Counted from the first letter of the stretch, positions 36,239-45,532 are shown. The stretch: 64,000 nucleotides of DNA from Geomonas sp. Red32 (GCF_023652955.1 NZ_JAKLOY010000001.1:868001-932000), one strand, 5' to 3'. Notes: generated by a model not told the origin, from the sequence alone. Numbers and translations: made by a program.

Positions 36239-37525
36239 ATGCCCAAGACAAACCTGCGCCTTTACTGGTCGGCCCTCTTCGTGTCCCTGCTCGCGCTGGG
36301 AGGCTGCGCCAAAGACAACGCCAGCGCCCCTGCCCTGACGGAATCGGGCCAGCACCCGGCCAACTGGGTGGTGGCCCACCGCGCCGCCTACCAGGCGTCG
36401 CCGAGCAGCTGTGGCCAGTGCCACGGAGGACCAGGATTCGACACCTCGCCCGCGGTAAGTGGCGGGATCGCGCAGGTCAGCTGCTTCTCCACCAGTTTCG
36501 GGGCGCTCACCTGCCATGCCGGAGGCCACGCTCCCCGGCTGGCCCCCCATCCGGTCCCCTTCACCGATCCGGCCCAGCACGGACCTTTGGCCAAACAGGA
36601 CCTGACCTTCTGCCAGACCTGCCATGCCGCCCAGACCGGACCGGGGACCAATCCGCGCTTCAACCTCCCGATCGGCTCGCTCACCACCGGGTGCGAGGGT
36701 TCCGGCTGCCACCTCCCGAACATGGCCCATCCCACACCGTGGCAGCAGGGGGCGGTCGCCAACACCAAGGGGCACGCCAGCGCCGGGAACTTGGCCAACG
36801 CCTGCACCCTTTGCCACGGGGTAGCGCTGGCGGGGGGGGTAGGTCCGGCCTGCTCGAGCTGCCACACCTCGCTCACGGCGGGGGCGGTCCCGGTGCTCGG
36901 TGCCTGCGTCTCCTGCCACAGCGCGCCCCCCAGCGGGAGCTCGTTCCCGAACGTGGCGGGCGCCCACCTCGCGCACAACGCCTTGGCCGAGGTCGCCAAC
37001 GTCTGCAGCACCTGCCATAACGGCGGGGGGAGCGGTACCGCCAGCCACGGTTCCGGCACGGTCACCCTGGCGGTGCTCGCCACCTACAACGCCAACGGGG
37101 GAACCGCCACCTACATCCCCGCCAGCGGAACCTGCGCGAGCGTGAGCTGCCACGGCGGCATCCAGACTCCCAACTGGCAGAGCGGGCAGATCGACGTCGC
37201 CACCCAGTGTACGAGCTGCCACACGGCCGGGACCTCGCAGGGGGTGCCCCAGAACAACAGCTACTTCTCCGGGCTCCACGATTTCCACCTCAGCCCGCAG
37301 CAGGTAGGACTCCTCTGCACCGACTGCCACGACGCCGCCATCCTCACGGCGCCGACCACCCCGGGGCACTTCAGCGGTCTCAAGACCGCCGCCTTCGAAC
37401 TGGCACCGTCGGCGACCATCAGGAGCGTCGTCAACTACAACGCGGTGCAGCATACCTGCTCGCCGCAGAACAACGGGACGAACTTCTCATTCACGGCATG
37501 CCATGCCACCAGGACGTGGCAATGA
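36239..37525 (+). CDS. multiheme c-type cytochrome lipoprotein (8 CXXCH plus 2 CX4CH)
   Basis: 428 residues from ATG 36239 (GGAG 6 nt upstream; an in-frame ATG at 36107 lies before the transcription start). The signal MPKTNLRLYWSALFVSLLALGGC ends in a lipobox. I count eight CXXCH sites (CGQCH, CQTCH, CTLCH, CSSCH, CVSCH, CSTCH, CTSCH, CTDCH) and two CX4CH sites (CEGSGCH, CASVSCH). Two distant Cys...ACH/TCH pairs may hold further haem. The CX4CH/CXXCH mix is typical of Geobacter surface cytochromes. Probably an outer-membrane electron carrier. Confidence 0.9.
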   Translation: MPKTNLRLYWSALFVSLLALGGCAKDNASAPALTESGQHPANWVVAHRAAYQASPSSCGQCHGGPGFDTSPAVSGGIAQVSCFSTSFGALTCHAGGHAPRLAPHPVPFTDPAQHGPLAKQDLTFCQTCHAAQTGPGTNPRFNLPIGSLTTGCEGSGCHLPNMAHPTPWQQGAVANTKGHASAGNLANACTLCHGVALAGGVGPACSSCHTSLTAGAVPVLGACVSCHSAPPSGSSFPNVAGAHLAHNALAEVANVCSTCHNGGGSGTASHGSGTVTLAVLATYNANGGTATYIPASGTCASVSCHGGIQTPNWQSGQIDVATQCTSCHTAGTSQGVPQNNSYFSGLHDFHLSPQQVGLLCTDCHDAAILTAPTTPGHFSGLKTAAFELAPSATIRSVVNYNAVQHTCSPQNNGTNFSFTACHATRTWQ

Positions 37526-37657
37526 CATAGGCGAAACGGTCCGTACTCACAGCAGAAGCCCTGTGCCAAAGGGGCAGCCGGGATAACTTCAGCTGTGACA
37601 ATAGAAAATAATTCCGAGACTTTCGGCAGAACACGTCGATCTTTGACAAAAAAAGTT

Positions 37658-37686
37658 TTGACTTTTTTCGGCGACTTCAGATAGCA
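37658..37686 (+). promoter_or_regulatory. possible promoter for the second riboswitch pair
   Basis: TTGACT at 37658-37663, a 17 bp spacer and ATAGCA at 37681-37686. The -10 is weak, but it places the start just before the first aptamer. No other candidate was seen in 37526-37709. Confidence 0.35.
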
Positions 37687-37709
37687 TCGGAAAAAACGCA
37701 GGTGATACA

Positions 37710-37787
37710 CGACAATACTAAACCATCCGCGAGGGTGGGGCGGAAAGCCTAGGGTCTCCACGAGACAGCCGGGTTGCCGAAATATCG
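37710..37787 (+). promoter_or_regulatory. GEMM-I riboswitch, cGAMP-type (first copy, NHL/dockerin gene)
   Basis: CGACAATACTAAACCATCCG, GAGGGTGGGGCGGAAAGCC, hairpin GGGTCTCCACGAGAC, AGCCGGGTTGCCGAAATATCG. Same aptamer layout and A20 as the pair at 31936-32226. It overlaps a terminator. Confidence 0.88.
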
Positions 37788-37816
37788 CAGGATATTTGCA
37801 GGCAATCCGGCTTTTT
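37767..37816 (+). terminator. riboswitch-linked terminator, first copy
   Basis: AGCCGGGTTGCC (37767-37778) pairs with GGCAATCCGGCT (37801-37812), one G-U pair included, followed by TTTTTG. Mutually exclusive with the aptamer, hence an ON switch. Confidence 0.8.
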
Positions 37817-37915
37817 GATGCCTGGTTGAATTTCACAGAATATCGTTTTACAGCGGTGCAGAAAACGATTCGTGTCGCGACCTCCAGTCCGGCTCGAAAC
37901 TCACAATTCGATAGA

Positions 37916-37993
37916 CGACAATACTCAACCATCCGCGAGGGTGGGGCGGAAAGCCTAGGGTCTCCCCGAGACAGCCGGGTTGCCGAAATATCG
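37916..37993 (+). promoter_or_regulatory. GEMM-I riboswitch, cGAMP-type (second copy, NHL/dockerin gene)
   Basis: CGACAATACTCAACCATCCG, GAGGGTGGGGCGGAAAGCC, hairpin GGGTCTCCCCGAGAC, AGCCGGGTTGCCGAAATATCG. It is almost identical to the copy 206 bp upstream, except that the AAACC at the junction is CAACC. Confidence 0.88.
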
Positions 37994-38022
37994 TTTGATA
38001 TTATTTCGTCAATCCTTTTTTT
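37977..38022 (+). terminator. riboswitch-linked terminator, second copy
   Basis: GGGTTGCCGAAAT (37977-37989) pairs, with one G-T and one mismatch, to ATTTCGTCAATCC (38003-38015), then seven T. So both aptamers of this pair have their own terminator. Confidence 0.78.
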
Positions 38023-38090
38023 GTCTCAATGTCGGCTGTTTGAGAGTTTCAGAGTCGTCCGGTTTCAACCGGGCGGGAGGTTTGCAGACA

Positions 38091-40832
38091 ATGGTATTCG
38101 GCAGGAAATGCGGCGGCGCCCGAGCGGTGGCTACCTTCTTCAGCGTACTTTTTCAGCTGTTCGGGCTGGCGGTAGTGGCCGGCGCGGTTCCCGTCCCGGT
38201 GGTGACCCCGCTCCCTTCGCTCGCGGGAGGGCTCTCCACCCCGGTGAGGGTGGCAACCGACGGCAACGGCAACCTTTTCGTCACCGATCCGCGTGGCGGA
38301 GGGGTGCTGGAATTCTCCGCCGCCGGGGCGCCGGTCAAGGTCATCCCCACCGCCGGGAACCCGCAGGGGATCGCCGTTACCCTCTCCGGTAACCTGGTGG
38401 TGACCCTCGGCGACCACGCGAGCATCATCGACCTCAACGGACAGGAAGCCGCCAAGCTCGGCGCCGCCACCGGCCAGTTCAAGATGGCCAACGGGGTGGC
38501 GGTCAATGCCGACGGCCTCATCTACGTGGTTGACAGCCTCAACGACTGCGTCCAGGTCTTCTCCCCCCAAGGCACCCCCGTCACCCAGCCCAACGCCTCC
38601 CCCGGCAAGCCCGCCAACAGCTTCGGAAGCTCCGGTAGCGGCAACGGGCAGTTCGCCACCCCGACCGGCATCAGCTACGAAAAGAGCTCCAAACAGCTGG
38701 CGGTGGCCGACACCCTCAACGGGCGGGTCCAGTTCTTCGATCTCTCCGGCAACTACCAAAAGACCATCGGCACCCTCGGTTCCGGCCCGCTCCGCTTCAC
38801 CGCCCCCCAGGCAACCGTCTTCGAGTACGGCGGCGGCAACCTCAAGCGGATGTACGTGGTCGACTGCTTCCAGAACACCCTGCAGGCCATCGACCCCACC
38901 GGCAACGGCAGTTTCCTGAGCTCGCTCGGAAGCTACGGCTCGGGCACCGGGAAGGTGACCTCCCCCTCGGACGCCGTCTTCGATCCCGCCAGCGGCAAGC
39001 TCTTCGTCGTCAACTCCACCGCCAAGCTGGCGGTATTCTCCATCGCGGATCCCCCGCCTTCTACCGGCGGCGGCTCGCCCCCCCCGGGGACCCTCGCGCT
39101 GACCGTCAACGCGGTCCCGGCCACCACCGCCAGCTCCACGCTGGTCATCTCCGGCACCGTCACCGCCGGCGCTACCGTCCAGGTCACCGTCGGCAACGGC
39201 GCTCCCGTCAGCGCCACCGTCACCGGCGGCAACTGGAGCGCGACCCTCTTCGGGCTCGCCACCGGGAGCAACCAGCTGACGGTGACCGCCTCGGACAGCG
39301 CAGGCAACCACCTAGCGCAGGGGGCAACCGTCTCCTACAACCCGGCCGCGCCGGTCATCACCGTCGCCACGGCCACCATCCTCATCAACCAGACCAGCCA
39401 GACCGTCTCCGGCACCATGTCGCAGGGGGCCACCGTCACGGTGACCGTCTCGGGTAACGTCCTGGCCGGACCGGTCCGCTACCCGACCGCCACCAGCTGG
39501 GCCTGCGACCTCGTCTCGCTCGCCCAGGGGAGCAACCAGGTGGTCGCCACCGCCACCGCCGCCAACGGCGCCTCCTCGCAGGTCACCGAAAACGTGGTGG
39601 TCGACAGCGTTCCCCCGCTCCTGGCGGTCTCCACTCTCAGCGACGGCAGCGTCACCGGCATACCGATGCAGAACGTGGAAGGTACCGTTTCCGACGCGAA
39701 CCTCAACAAGGTGACCGTCAACGGGACCACCGTCCCGGTGGTGAACGGGATCTTCACCTATCAGCTTCCGCTGGTGGCAGGCACCAACAACGTCACCGTG
39801 ACTGCCAGCGACCTGGCCGGCAACCAGAGCCGCGACCTCCGCACCGTTAAGCTCGCCGCCCTGGCTCCCCAGCTCGCGCTGACTGCGCCGGCCGACAACG
39901 CGGTGGTCACCGCCTCCTCGCTCGCCGTGACCGGCGCCGCCTCCGCGGGTACCACGGTCACCGTTGGCGGCACTCCGGTCCAGCTCTCCAACGGGAGCTT
40001 CTCCACCACGGTCACCCTCCTGCCCGGGCTGAACACCATCGAGGTGACCGGTACCGACGCCAAAGGGAAGCTGACCGCGCTCAAGCGCTCGATCGTCTAC
40101 CAGCAGCAGGGGCCGGACCTCTCCGTCTCCCAGCCGGGCCAGGATACCGCCACCAACCAGACCGCCCTGACGGTGAGCGCCAACTCGGCGGCCGCAGCCT
40201 CCATGACCGCCACCGTGAACGGCACGAGCACCCCGCTCACCCAGGCCAACGGAAGCTACAACCTCGTTCTGAGCGGTTTGGCCGACGGCAGCTACCGGGT
40301 GGTGGTCACCGCCACCGACTCCGGCGGCCTGACCGCCAGCTCGGTACGCACCATCCTGGTGGATACCGTGCCGCCCCAGCTCACCATCGACCCGGTCGCC
40401 TCGGCGGCGGCCACCCAGCTCTCCGGCACCGCCGAGCCGGGGGCCTTACTCTCCGCCTCCGACAAGAGCGGCCCGGTGGGGATCATGACGGTCGCCGCGG
40501 ACGGAAGCTGGACCCTCGACCTCTCGGCCGGCTACGACAGCGCCACCATCGCGGTGAGCGCCCGCGACGCCGCCGGCAACGTGACCACCAAGAGCCCGAG
40601 CCTCGTCCAGAGCGTCCCCGACGGCGACCTGACCGGCGACGGCAAGGTGGACATCGCCGACGCCATGAGGGCCATGCAGATCGCCGCAGGGTTCATCACC
40701 CCGACCACCCGCGACATCGCCCACGGCGACGTGGCCCCGCTGGTCAACGGCAAGCCCTCGCCGGACGGCGTCATCGACATCGCCGACGTGGTCGCCATCC
40801 TCAGGAAGGCGGTAGGGCTCGTCACCTGGTAA
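38091..40832 (+). CDS. secreted NHL-repeat / Ig-like protein with C-terminal dockerin
   Basis: 913 residues from ATG 38091 (GGGAGG upstream; an in-frame ATG at 37980 lies inside the riboswitch). After a signal peptide, NHL-type repeats form a beta-propeller (about 40-330; PVRVATDGNGNLFVTDPRGGG, QLAVADTLNGRVQFFDLSG). Then come about six bacterial Ig-like modules (about 340-840; VAGTNNVTVTASDLAGN style). The C terminus is a dockerin-type pair of calcium-loop repeats (DLTGDGKVDIADAMRAMQIA and a second PDGVIDIADVVAILRKAVG). Dockerins bind cohesins, which suggests it is docked on a cell-surface partner. Expression is gated by the tandem cGAMP-type riboswitches. Confidence 0.88.
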   Translation: MVFGRKCGGARAVATFFSVLFQLFGLAVVAGAVPVPVVTPLPSLAGGLSTPVRVATDGNGNLFVTDPRGGGVLEFSAAGAPVKVIPTAGNPQGIAVTLSGNLVVTLGDHASIIDLNGQEAAKLGAATGQFKMANGVAVNADGLIYVVDSLNDCVQVFSPQGTPVTQPNASPGKPANSFGSSGSGNGQFATPTGISYEKSSKQLAVADTLNGRVQFFDLSGNYQKTIGTLGSGPLRFTAPQATVFEYGGGNLKRMYVVDCFQNTLQAIDPTGNGSFLSSLGSYGSGTGKVTSPSDAVFDPASGKLFVVNSTAKLAVFSIADPPPSTGGGSPPPGTLALTVNAVPATTASSTLVISGTVTAGATVQVTVGNGAPVSATVTGGNWSATLFGLATGSNQLTVTASDSAGNHLAQGATVSYNPAAPVITVATATILINQTSQTVSGTMSQGATVTVTVSGNVLAGPVRYPTATSWACDLVSLAQGSNQVVATATAANGASSQVTENVVVDSVPPLLAVSTLSDGSVTGIPMQNVEGTVSDANLNKVTVNGTTVPVVNGIFTYQLPLVAGTNNVTVTASDLAGNQSRDLRTVKLAALAPQLALTAPADNAVVTASSLAVTGAASAGTTVTVGGTPVQLSNGSFSTTVTLLPGLNTIEVTGTDAKGKLTALKRSIVYQQQGPDLSVSQPGQDTATNQTALTVSANSAAAASMTATVNGTSTPLTQANGSYNLVLSGLADGSYRVVVTATDSGGLTASSVRTILVDTVPPQLTIDPVASAAATQLSGTAEPGALLSASDKSGPVGIMTVAADGSWTLDLSAGYDSATIAVSARDAAGNVTTKSPSLVQSVPDGDLTGDGKVDIADAMRAMQIAAGFITPTTRDIAHGDVAPLVNGKPSPDGVIDIADVVAILRKAVGLVTW

Positions 40833-40841
40833 CAACCTGAC

Positions 40842-40871
40842 GGCCCCGGCACTGTCACAGGTGCCGGGGCC
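40842..40871 (+). terminator. hairpin after the dockerin gene
   Basis: GGCCCCGGCAC (40842-40852) / GTGCCGGGGCC (40861-40871), a perfect 11 bp stem, 8 nt loop, no T run. Probably a terminator. The rest of 40872-41019 shows no clear promoter. Confidence 0.55.
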
Positions 40872-41019
40872 ACTGGATCAAAGCGGCCTAGACTACTGAA
40901 ATTATTGATCCCGGCTGACAGATTTAAAATCCATGTTAGCATTTTGATAATCCCCTCTCTTGTCCGACCCCGTCCTGAGAGAAAGCGGGTTGAGACAAGA
41001 TGCTTGTGAGAGGACACCA

Positions 41020-42228
41020 ATGAGTAAGAAACTGTTCCCCAACAAACTGATTGCCTTGTGCAGCCTCACCATCTCCCTTTTCGCCCTGGCCGGCTGCGGC
41101 GGAGGAGGCTCCGGCACCGCCCCGGCCTCCGGCGTCACCACGACGGTGACCGGCGTCGCCTCCAAGGGGCCCATCGCCAACGGGACGGTGAAGATCTTCG
41201 CCATCAACGCCGACGGCTCCAAGGGGCTTCTGACCACCGTCCCCACCGGGGCGGACGGTTCCTACAGCGCCACCATCAACTACACCGGTCCCATCTACCT
41301 GGAGGCGAGCGGAAGCTACCTCGACGAGGCGACCGGGCTTACCAAGACCATCGACCCGGCCACCCCCTTGCGGGCGGCCCTGGCCTCGGCCTCCGGCACG
41401 GTGGCGGTAGCGGTGACCCCGCTCACCGACCTCGCGGTGCAGAAGGCCGCCACCCTCACCCCGGTCAGCATCACGGCCGCCAACCAGCTGGTCAGCCAGC
41501 TCTTCAAGGTGGACATCATCGGCGTCCAGCCGGTGGCCCCCACCCAGGCTGCTTTCACCGCCCCAGCCACCACCCAGCCCCAGCGTGACTACGCGCTGGC
41601 GCTGGCCGCCCTCTCGGAGATGGCCACCACCTCCGGCGGGGTCAGCCAGACCGTCAGCACGCTCGCCTCGGCCCTCGGGGCCGGGACCACCCTTCCGGCG
41701 GCCACCGCCCAGCAGGTGACCGGCGCCCTCTCCAACTATCTCGCTTCCCCCAATAACACCACCCCGGTGACCAGCATCGCCCAGACCAACCTGGTCAACC
41801 TCGGGGGAGGAAGCGTCTCCGTCACAATCTCCACCACCGGAACTCTCCCGGCCGGATCGCTGATCGGCGGGATACAGCTTACCCTGGCGCTTCCTGCCGG
41901 GGTCACCGTCAAGGCCGACCCGTCCAACGGCGCGCTCCTGTCCGGCGTCCTCACCCCTTCGGGGGTGCTGAGCAGCAGCAGCCCGCTTGGCTTCGCGCGC
42001 TACGTGGCTGCCCAGGGGAGCGCACCGGCCACGGTAACGCTGGATTTCGCTCAGCAGAATGGCTTTGCAGCCGGTCAGTTCGCCACCCTTATCTGCGACT
42101 ATCCTGCGGGGACGACGCCGCCGGCCGCGAATCAGTTCGCGATCCAGACCTACAAGGTGGTCGATACGACGACCGCGGATCTCAACAAGAACCAGAACGT
42201 CATCGGTATCTCGCTCCAGGTGCAGTAG
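41020..42228 (+). CDS. secreted lipoprotein, possible cohesin-like C-terminal domain
   Basis: 402 residues from ATG 41020 (GAGG upstream). The signal ends LFALAGC followed by GGGGSG, a typical lipobox plus linker. An early carboxypeptidase-regulatory-like beta domain (KGPIANGTVKIFAINADGSKG) and a helical Ala/Thr-rich middle precede a beta-rich C-terminal domain of about 140 residues (GSVSVTISTTGTLPAGSLIGGIQLTLALPAGV... ATLICDYPAG). That last domain has the strand spacing of cohesin-like folds and sits next to a dockerin protein, but the match is by eye and weak. Function unknown. Confidence 0.7.
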   Translation: MSKKLFPNKLIALCSLTISLFALAGCGGGGSGTAPASGVTTTVTGVASKGPIANGTVKIFAINADGSKGLLTTVPTGADGSYSATINYTGPIYLEASGSYLDEATGLTKTIDPATPLRAALASASGTVAVAVTPLTDLAVQKAATLTPVSITAANQLVSQLFKVDIIGVQPVAPTQAAFTAPATTQPQRDYALALAALSEMATTSGGVSQTVSTLASALGAGTTLPAATAQQVTGALSNYLASPNNTTPVTSIAQTNLVNLGGGSVSVTISTTGTLPAGSLIGGIQLTLALPAGVTVKADPSNGALLSGVLTPSGVLSSSSPLGFARYVAAQGSAPATVTLDFAQQNGFAAGQFATLICDYPAGTTPPAANQFAIQTYKVVDTTTADLNKNQNVIGISLQVQ

Positions 42229-42305
42229 CGCGGGAGCAGACCTAAGACCGCATCATCGACACTAACGGGGCCCCCTGCCGCACAGGCGGGGCTCTCCGAT
42301 AAAAA

Positions 42306-42388
42306 CGGCCGCCCCTTCGCGACAGCGCGGGGGCCGGTCCGCTCTCCGGAACCCGCGGCCATTGCCGCGACGGGTCCCCGAGAGGGCG
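42306..42388 (+). other. two strong hairpins in the leader of the giant cytochrome gene
   Basis: CGGCCGCCCC...GGGGCCGG (42306-42337) and a longer one built on ACCCG-CGGC-CATT-GCCG-CGA-CGGGT extended by CTCTC/GAGAG (about 42340-42388). No T run follows, so they look like leader structure rather than a terminator. The remainder of 42229-42443 has no gene. Confidence 0.4.
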
Positions 42389-42443
42389 GTTTGAAAAGCA
42401 TCAAAGCTGTGAGGTCCGCGCGGCGGACGAACTGGGAGGGGGA

Positions 42444-45400
42444 ATGAAGAAGCGAGTAGCGGCAGGTATTCTGGGGGGCGTCATCCTCACCATGCTGGGG
42501 ATCGGCGTGGCGCTGGCCAACGATCCTCCCCATGACGCGAGCAACGGCATCCAGTGCGTGAACTGCCATACCGCCCAGGGGATCACCGGGGCGGACTCCT
42601 ACGTCAACGTCTGCCTGAGCTGTCACCGGCTGGGGATGCCGCGCGGGGGGAGGCTGCCGTTTGCGCCGAGCGACCAGGCCAATCCCTTCGGGAACCTGAC
42701 CACCACCTTCGCGGGCACCGCCTACCAGATCTCCCATTCCTGGTCGGGACCGGACAACGTCCCGGCGGCCGGGGCGCAGGCCCCCTCCTCCCCCGAACTC
42801 AACGCGAGCAAAGTGACCGGGATGCTCGCCTGCACCCGCTGCCACGATCCCCATACCCAGGCCAATCCTCCGTACCTGAGGCTTCCCAACGACCGCGACC
42901 AGCTCTGCCTCGACTGCCACCGCTCCCGGAACGTCCAGGACCACCGGCTGGGGAGCCACCCGGTCAACTTCAACTACACGAGCGCCACCTCCAAGGCCAA
43001 GCTCTACCCGGCCCTGTACAATAACCCGCCCCTCAACGCCAACCCGGCCAACCCGACCTCGGCCATCCAGTTCAAGGGGGGGACGCTCCTTTGCTCGAGC
43101 TGCCACGGGGTCCACTTCGCCGACTCCAACAGCGCCACCTTCGACGGCTTCTCCTCGTACCGCAGCCTCACCCCGTCGGCAGGATACCTCCTGCGGACCG
43201 ACTTCAAAGGGGCGACCGCTGCCTCGCTCAACATCTGCACCAACTGCCACGTGAAGAAAAACCACAACGGCAAGAACCAGAACGTGCAGTGCGTAGACTG
43301 CCACGGCGCCCACGTGGACGTCGGCGACGGGAGCGCCCCCAACACCTTCCTGATCCGCCGCTACATGAACGTCTCCACCGCGGCCGGGGCGGTCCGGGGC
43401 GGCAAGGTCATCTTCCAGGGGTACACCCAGCCGGTCGGCAACTATAAGGACGCCAACGGCACCGGTGTCTGCCAGGGATGCCACCAGGTCCCCACCGGAC
43501 CCAACTACCCGACCGAGCATACGCTGGCCACCGCCACCGCGGCGACCTGCAACCCGTGCCACTCGCACGCGAACCCGGCCGGGGCCTTCTCCTTCTCCAC
43601 CGCCGGCTGCTCGGCCTGCCACGGCTATCCCCCGCGGGCGAACCACGCGGGCGGCCCCGACGGCTACGCCGCCAACTACGCCAACTCCCCGGCCTTCAAG
43701 GACGAGTCGCTCACCCCGCACGTCTCCCACGCGGGAGGTGCCCCCGGGAACTACGCCTGCGGCCAGTGCCACCAGGGTAACAGCCACGCCTCCGGCACCT
43801 TCCAGGACGTCTTCATCGACACCACCGGGATCCTCTCCGGGAGCGCCGCCACCTACAACGCATCGAGCGCCACCTGCAACTCGGTCTACTGCCACTCCAA
43901 CGGCGCGCCCAGAAACGGGAGCACCGTCTTCAAGCCGGTCACCTGGACCAACGGCAAGGGGACCATCGTGGGGACCGCCGGCGAATGCTCGGCCTGCCAC
44001 GACGCCCGCCCCACCACCAACGCCCACGGCAAGCACCTGACCCGCGGCTACGCCTGCGCCACCTGCCACGCCGCCACGGTCAGCTCCGATACCACCATCC
44101 TCGACCCCTCCCAGCACGCGGATGGGGTGAAGACGGTCTCCTTCGGAAGCTCCCAGCCGCTCACCGCCTCGCTCGCCTGGATCCAGGGGAGCGCCACCTG
44201 CCTCGGCGGCAAGTGCCACTCGGACGGCCGCGGCGGCGCCCCGGTCACCGTCCCCAACTGGCTGGATGCCACCACCGGCGCCTGCGGGTCGTGCCACGCC
44301 CAGGCCCCGGCCACCCTCTCCCATCCGGTCCACTTCAACGGCGTCTACGGACCCCAACTCGGGAGCGCGGTGAACGCCTGCCAGAGCTGCCACGTCTACA
44401 CCACCGACACCGCCGCCACCCACGTGAACGGGACGGTGGACGTCGTAAACGCCACGGGCTCCGCCTGCGCCCTCTGCCACCCGGGGACCATCCCCTCCTG
44501 GGGGAGCGGACGGCTTGCCTGCACCTCGTGCCACGCGGCCACCCCGTCGCAGCTTCCCAACGGTGTCCAGGCCCCCTACTTCGCCTCCTTCGCCGGTGCC
44601 GGGCACGGCCAGTTCGCCGCCTCTAACGCCTGCACCGCCTGCCACGACCAGAACGCCCCGCACATCGCCGGGACCCTCGGGGTCAACACCAGGCTCCTCT
44701 TGACCAACGACAACAACCTCTGCGCCTCCTGCCACAACGATCCCACCAAGGTGACCACGGCGGCGCGCCAGAACATGGTCTCCCACGTGACCGTCAAGGG
44801 GGGAGCCGCCACCAGCGACTGCAAGTCCTGCCACGACGTGCATGGCTCCGCTAACCTGCACATGATCAAGACCACCATCAACGGGGTCGCGGTCTCCTTC
44901 ACCAACATCTCCTCGGGCTTCGTCCAGACCTCGGCGCCGTACCAGGGGCTCTGCCAGGTCTGCCACACCCAGACCAACCACTGGAGAAGCGGCAACGCCC
45001 CCGATGGGCACCCGACCAAGTTCTGCCTCAACTGCCATAACCACAAGGCTTCTGCCGCCTTCCGGCCGAGCACCGGCTGCGACTCCTGCCACGGCTACCC
45101 GCCGGTTCCTGCAGGCTTCACGGGTACCTCCGGCAACTACTCGAGCGCCCGGACCGAGGACTACCCCGGCGGCGGCGGCGCCCACCTCTTCCACTTGAAG
45201 CCGGGGATCCGCCCCGCCGACGGCTGGGTCAACTGCACCGGCTGCCACGGCAACGGCTCGCTCTCACCGGCCACCCACACCATGGTGCTCCCGGTCACCC
45301 CGAGCAAGATCACCATCGACCCGGCGGACCGCTTCCGCTTCAATCCCGGCCTTCCGCTGGGGCCGGGATCCTACAGCGGCCAGCTGCTCGATAACGGCGC

Positions 45401-45473
45401 CAATACCACGGGTAGCTGCAATAACGTGAGTTGTCATTTCAAACCCTCCAAGAGGTGGAGCACGGTTAGGTAG
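42444..45473 (+). CDS. giant multiheme c-type cytochrome (24 CXXCH plus 3 CX4CH)
   Basis: 1009 residues with a signal peptide (MKKRVAAGILGGVILTMLGIGVALA-ND) and no membrane anchor or lipobox, so it is probably periplasmic or exported. I count 24 CXXCH motifs and three CX4CH motifs (CNSVYCH, CLGGKCH, CNNVSCH), up to 27 haems. The first third has the CLSCH-CTRCHDPH-CLDCHRS pattern of doubled-CXXCH domains. The C-terminal 200 residues (DSCHGYPP... NYSSARTEDYPGGGGAHLFH ... SCHFKPSKRWSTVR) are shared with the next cytochrome. GGGAGGGGG lies just before the start. Role inferred: long-range electron transfer to extracellular acceptors. Confidence 0.92.
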   Translation: MKKRVAAGILGGVILTMLGIGVALANDPPHDASNGIQCVNCHTAQGITGADSYVNVCLSCHRLGMPRGGRLPFAPSDQANPFGNLTTTFAGTAYQISHSWSGPDNVPAAGAQAPSSPELNASKVTGMLACTRCHDPHTQANPPYLRLPNDRDQLCLDCHRSRNVQDHRLGSHPVNFNYTSATSKAKLYPALYNNPPLNANPANPTSAIQFKGGTLLCSSCHGVHFADSNSATFDGFSSYRSLTPSAGYLLRTDFKGATAASLNICTNCHVKKNHNGKNQNVQCVDCHGAHVDVGDGSAPNTFLIRRYMNVSTAAGAVRGGKVIFQGYTQPVGNYKDANGTGVCQGCHQVPTGPNYPTEHTLATATAATCNPCHSHANPAGAFSFSTAGCSACHGYPPRANHAGGPDGYAANYANSPAFKDESLTPHVSHAGGAPGNYACGQCHQGNSHASGTFQDVFIDTTGILSGSAATYNASSATCNSVYCHSNGAPRNGSTVFKPVTWTNGKGTIVGTAGECSACHDARPTTNAHGKHLTRGYACATCHAATVSSDTTILDPSQHADGVKTVSFGSSQPLTASLAWIQGSATCLGGKCHSDGRGGAPVTVPNWLDATTGACGSCHAQAPATLSHPVHFNGVYGPQLGSAVNACQSCHVYTTDTAATHVNGTVDVVNATGSACALCHPGTIPSWGSGRLACTSCHAATPSQLPNGVQAPYFASFAGAGHGQFAASNACTACHDQNAPHIAGTLGVNTRLLLTNDNNLCASCHNDPTKVTTAARQNMVSHVTVKGGAATSDCKSCHDVHGSANLHMIKTTINGVAVSFTNISSGFVQTSAPYQGLCQVCHTQTNHWRSGNAPDGHPTKFCLNCHNHKASAAFRPSTGCDSCHGYPPVPAGFTGTSGNYSSARTEDYPGGGGAHLFHLKPGIRPADGWVNCTGCHGNGSLSPATHTMVLPVTPSKITIDPADRFRFNPGLPLGPGSYSGQLLDNGANTTGSCNNVSCHFKPSKRWSTVR

Positions 45474-45532
45474 CACGGTGCGGCTTGGAGCGCGCCGGTT
45501 GGCACTTGTTTTAATCAGCACGAGGAAAATGA

